From the NCBI GenBank assembly GCA_964373105.1, contig CAYJTU010000001.1, positions 1 through 64,000 on the forward strand: 64,000 nucleotides of DNA. Direction: 5' to 3'. Positions 62,685 through 64,000 of the stretch are shown one piece after another. Numbering within the stretch: the stretch's first letter is position 1; every line of letters starts with the position of its first letter. The position numbers were made by a program, and so were the translations under genes. The notes under the pieces are model-generated. The model did no database searches and was not told where the DNA came from. It worked only from the letters and a program-made list of their open reading frames with translations. The stretch is from Aquirhabdus sp964373105. GTDB taxonomy: Bacteria > Pseudomonadota > Gammaproteobacteria > Pseudomonadales > Moraxellaceae.

Positions 62685-63611
62685 TTAGCGGAGCAGAGCT
62701 TGAATTTCTTCACGCAGCTCACTGAGGTGTTTGGCTTTTTTGAGTTTAGACCACAGCAGTTCGGCTTCGCTATAGCCTTGGGTCAGCATCCCCAACCACT
62801 GCTTGTAGCGTCCCACCAACCTGGCATCGGTCTTGGCGGGGCTGTCTAAGAAGTCGAGTTGTAACTGGAGCAGCGTTGGCCAGTCGATCTCGGCATGCCC
62901 GCGAATGCGGTTGACCAGATCGGGCCTTGTGACTGCGCCGCGACCCAGCATCAGATCCACGCAACCTGACACTTGCTGGCAGCGTACGGCGTCTTCAACC
63001 GTCCAGATTTCGCCATTAGCAATCAGCGGCATCGCAACTGCTTCACGCACCGCAGGTAGTTTTTCCCAGTAGGCAGGGGGCTTATAACCATCAGTCTTGG
63101 TACGCGCATGGATCGTCAGCCAAGCGGCGCCAGCGGCTTCAATCGCACGGGCGTTGTCGAGTGTTCGGCTGTCGTCGAGATAACCGAGGCGCATCTTTGC
63201 CGATACTGGGATGTGACTGGGTACGGCTTGACGGACGGCTTTGATGATCTCATAGATCACTTCTGGCTCATCCAAGAGCACGGCGCCGCCGCGATGACGA
63301 TTGACGGTTTTGGCCGGACAGCCAAAGTTTAAATCAATAGCGAGCGCACCCAGTTCGGCGGCAAAAGCAGCATTGTCTGCCAGTGCAATCGGGTCATTGC
63401 CCAAAAATTGAATATGCACGGGTGTGCCGCTGTCGGTTTTGCAGGCGTTATGCAGTTCAGGGCAATAGCCACGAATCACATGGGCAGGTAACAACTGATC
63501 GGTCACTCGAATAAACTCCGTCACGCACCAGTCGTAAGAGCCGACTTCGGTGAGTAGACGACGCATCGGCGGGTCGGTGAGACCTTCCATCGGGGCGAGG
63601 ATGAGTTTCAT
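62685..63611 (-). CDS. dusC: tRNA-dihydrouridine(16) synthase
   Basis: DusC reduces uridine 16 in tRNA D-loops using FMN and NADPH. The 308-residue protein starts MKLILAPMEGLTDPPMRRLLTEVGSYDWCVTEFIRVTDQLLP, has the active-site cysteine in LNFGCPAKTVNRHRGGAVLLD, and carries ANGEIWTVEDAVRC plus LMLGRGAV. CVTEFIRV and the ARLVGRYKQWLGML region fit DusC better than DusA or DusB. It is a single gene between two unrelated minus-strand genes. Confidence 0.92.
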   Translation of the reverse strand: MKLILAPMEGLTDPPMRRLLTEVGSYDWCVTEFIRVTDQLLPAHVIRGYCPELHNACKTDSGTPVHIQFLGNDPIALADNAAFAAELGALAIDLNFGCPAKTVNRHRGGAVLLDEPEVIYEIIKAVRQAVPSHIPVSAKMRLGYLDDSRTLDNARAIEAAGAAWLTIHARTKTDGYKPPAYWEKLPAVREAVAMPLIANGEIWTVEDAVRCQQVSGCVDLMLGRGAVTRPDLVNRIRGHAEIDWPTLLQLQLDFLDSPAKTDARLVGRYKQWLGMLTQGYSEAELLWSKLKKAKHLSELREEIQALLR

Positions 63612-63757
63612 GTGAGGGAGTTATGATCAGGTGCAATTTGGGTGGTCTTTATAGCGGATTTTGAGTAAGAGGTAAACAAAACCTTCGGCCAAGATTTCTA
63701 TAAACGCACGAATAAGGATTCGAAGAGGGTGTTTTGCATGAAAGATTTATTCTTGCA

Positions 63758-63788
63758 ATAAAAAACCACTGTGCAAACAGTGGTCTTT
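63758..63788 (-). terminator. Rho-independent terminator of the S53 peptidase gene
   Basis: ACCACTGT / ACAGTGGT arms with a four-base loop are followed on the minus strand by a T-run, 30 bases after the stop at 63814. Confidence 0.85.
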
Positions 63789-63813
63789 GTAAGTTGATCT
63801 AGGATGGTTGATT

Positions 63814-63999
63814 TTATTTTGCAAAATCAGGGTTGGTTTTGATGAAGGCGTTGAGCTTGGAAATATCAAAGCTACCAAAGCCTGTTGATCCGTCCCATCC
63901 TGCTTTTGCAGGAAAGCCCGTGAATAAGCCACTGCCATTGTTTCCTGAAGTCACATCGTGAAGCAGAGATTGATTGGTGGGGAAGTATTTATAAAAACT
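63814..63999 (-). CDS. S53 (sedolisin/pseudomonalisin) peptidase, C-terminal part
   Basis: The minus-strand frame from the window edge reads FYKYFPTNQSLLHDVTSGNNG, then TGFPAKAGWDGSTGFGSFD and ends NPDFAK at TAA 63816-63814. HDVTSGNNG and GWDGSTGFGSFD match the conserved calcium-binding end of S53 serine-carboxyl peptidases (Asp of HDVTSG and Asp of GWD). The catalytic region lies beyond the window. The other frame that opens here (63747-63938) is a shadow. Such enzymes are usually secreted acid proteases. Confidence 0.8.
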   Translation of the reverse strand, partial: SFYKYFPTNQSLLHDVTSGNNGSGLFTGFPAKAGWDGSTGFGSFDISKLNAFIKTNPDFAK

Positions 64000-64000
64000 T

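Noticed and set aside
63747..63938. 63-residue minus-strand frame as a gene
   Set aside because: It overlaps the S53 peptidase end in another frame and runs through its terminator.
1..64000. Reassignment of TAG as a sense codon
   Set aside because: ispA, the acyltransferase, LOG, msrA, gigA, gacS and the second receptor gene all end in TAG at the expected protein end.
1..64000. CRISPR array, tRNA, rRNA, IS element or prophage
   Set aside because: No regularly spaced repeats, no clover-leaf sequence recognised, and no transposase, integrase or phage structural gene was seen.

Overview
The window reads as chromosomal core DNA of a gammaproteobacterium close to Acinetobacter (Moraxellaceae). 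The basis is gene order and protein likeness: rimM-trmD-rplS, lgt-thyA-folA, metX-metW-Sel1-rdgB, a gigA/gigB-like pair beside mlaA, ibaG-murA-hisG-hisD-hisC, and gacS divergent from cysM. Base composition looks near 50% GC, higher than typical Acinetobacter, so a neighbouring genus is more likely; this is inference. I saw no rRNA, tRNA, IS element, prophage or CRISPR array.

Layout. 1-3 kb: translation genes (interrupted rimM, trmD, rplS) and ispA. 3-6.4 kb: a PepSY membrane protein, an ApbE-DUF2271 fusion and a divergent DUF4198 protein. 6.5-12.5 kb: an acyltransferase, a patatin lipoprotein, and an iron-type uptake module (TonB-dependent receptor divergent from tonB-exbB-exbD across a Fur-like box). 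12.5-21.4 kb: housekeeping genes (LOG protein, msrA, folA, thyA, lgt, rdgB, metW, metX, a nitrilase-family protein). 21.5-29.4 kb: gigB/gigA-like stress regulators, mlaA, rpoN, hpf, a transglutaminase-like protein, a DoxX-like protein and ibaG. 29.6-35.7 kb: murA and hisG/hisD/hisC. 35.8-45.1 kb: hyi and glxR-like genes, a crotonase, gacS, cysM, an exonuclease and a DD-carboxypeptidase.

The accessory part is 45.2-62.6 kb. A DUF445 gene carries an in-frame amber stop, followed by an Abi-alpha-like protein and an orphan secreted protein. At 48.4-59.2 kb lies a set that looks like one ECF-sigma-controlled envelope system: DUF4331 protein, small lipoprotein, TPR protein, HupE/UreJ-type membrane protein, ECF sigma factor and RskA-type anti-sigma factor, then a double-DUF4394 lipoprotein, a second TonB-dependent receptor and a secreted fasciclin protein. 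A shared promoter-like motif (GAATCY, 16 bases, CGTA) precedes both the DUF4331 operon and the fasciclin gene. After that come an orphan substrate-binding protein, an isopenicillin-N-synthase-like oxygenase, a TIM-barrel isomerase, dusC and the 3' end of an S53 peptidase gene.

Two otherwise intact genes, rimM and the DUF445 gene, each carry one in-frame TAG with the reading frame kept on both sides. Since TAG also ends several intact genes here, recoding of TAG is unlikely; nonsense mutation, sequence error or amber suppression are the options.
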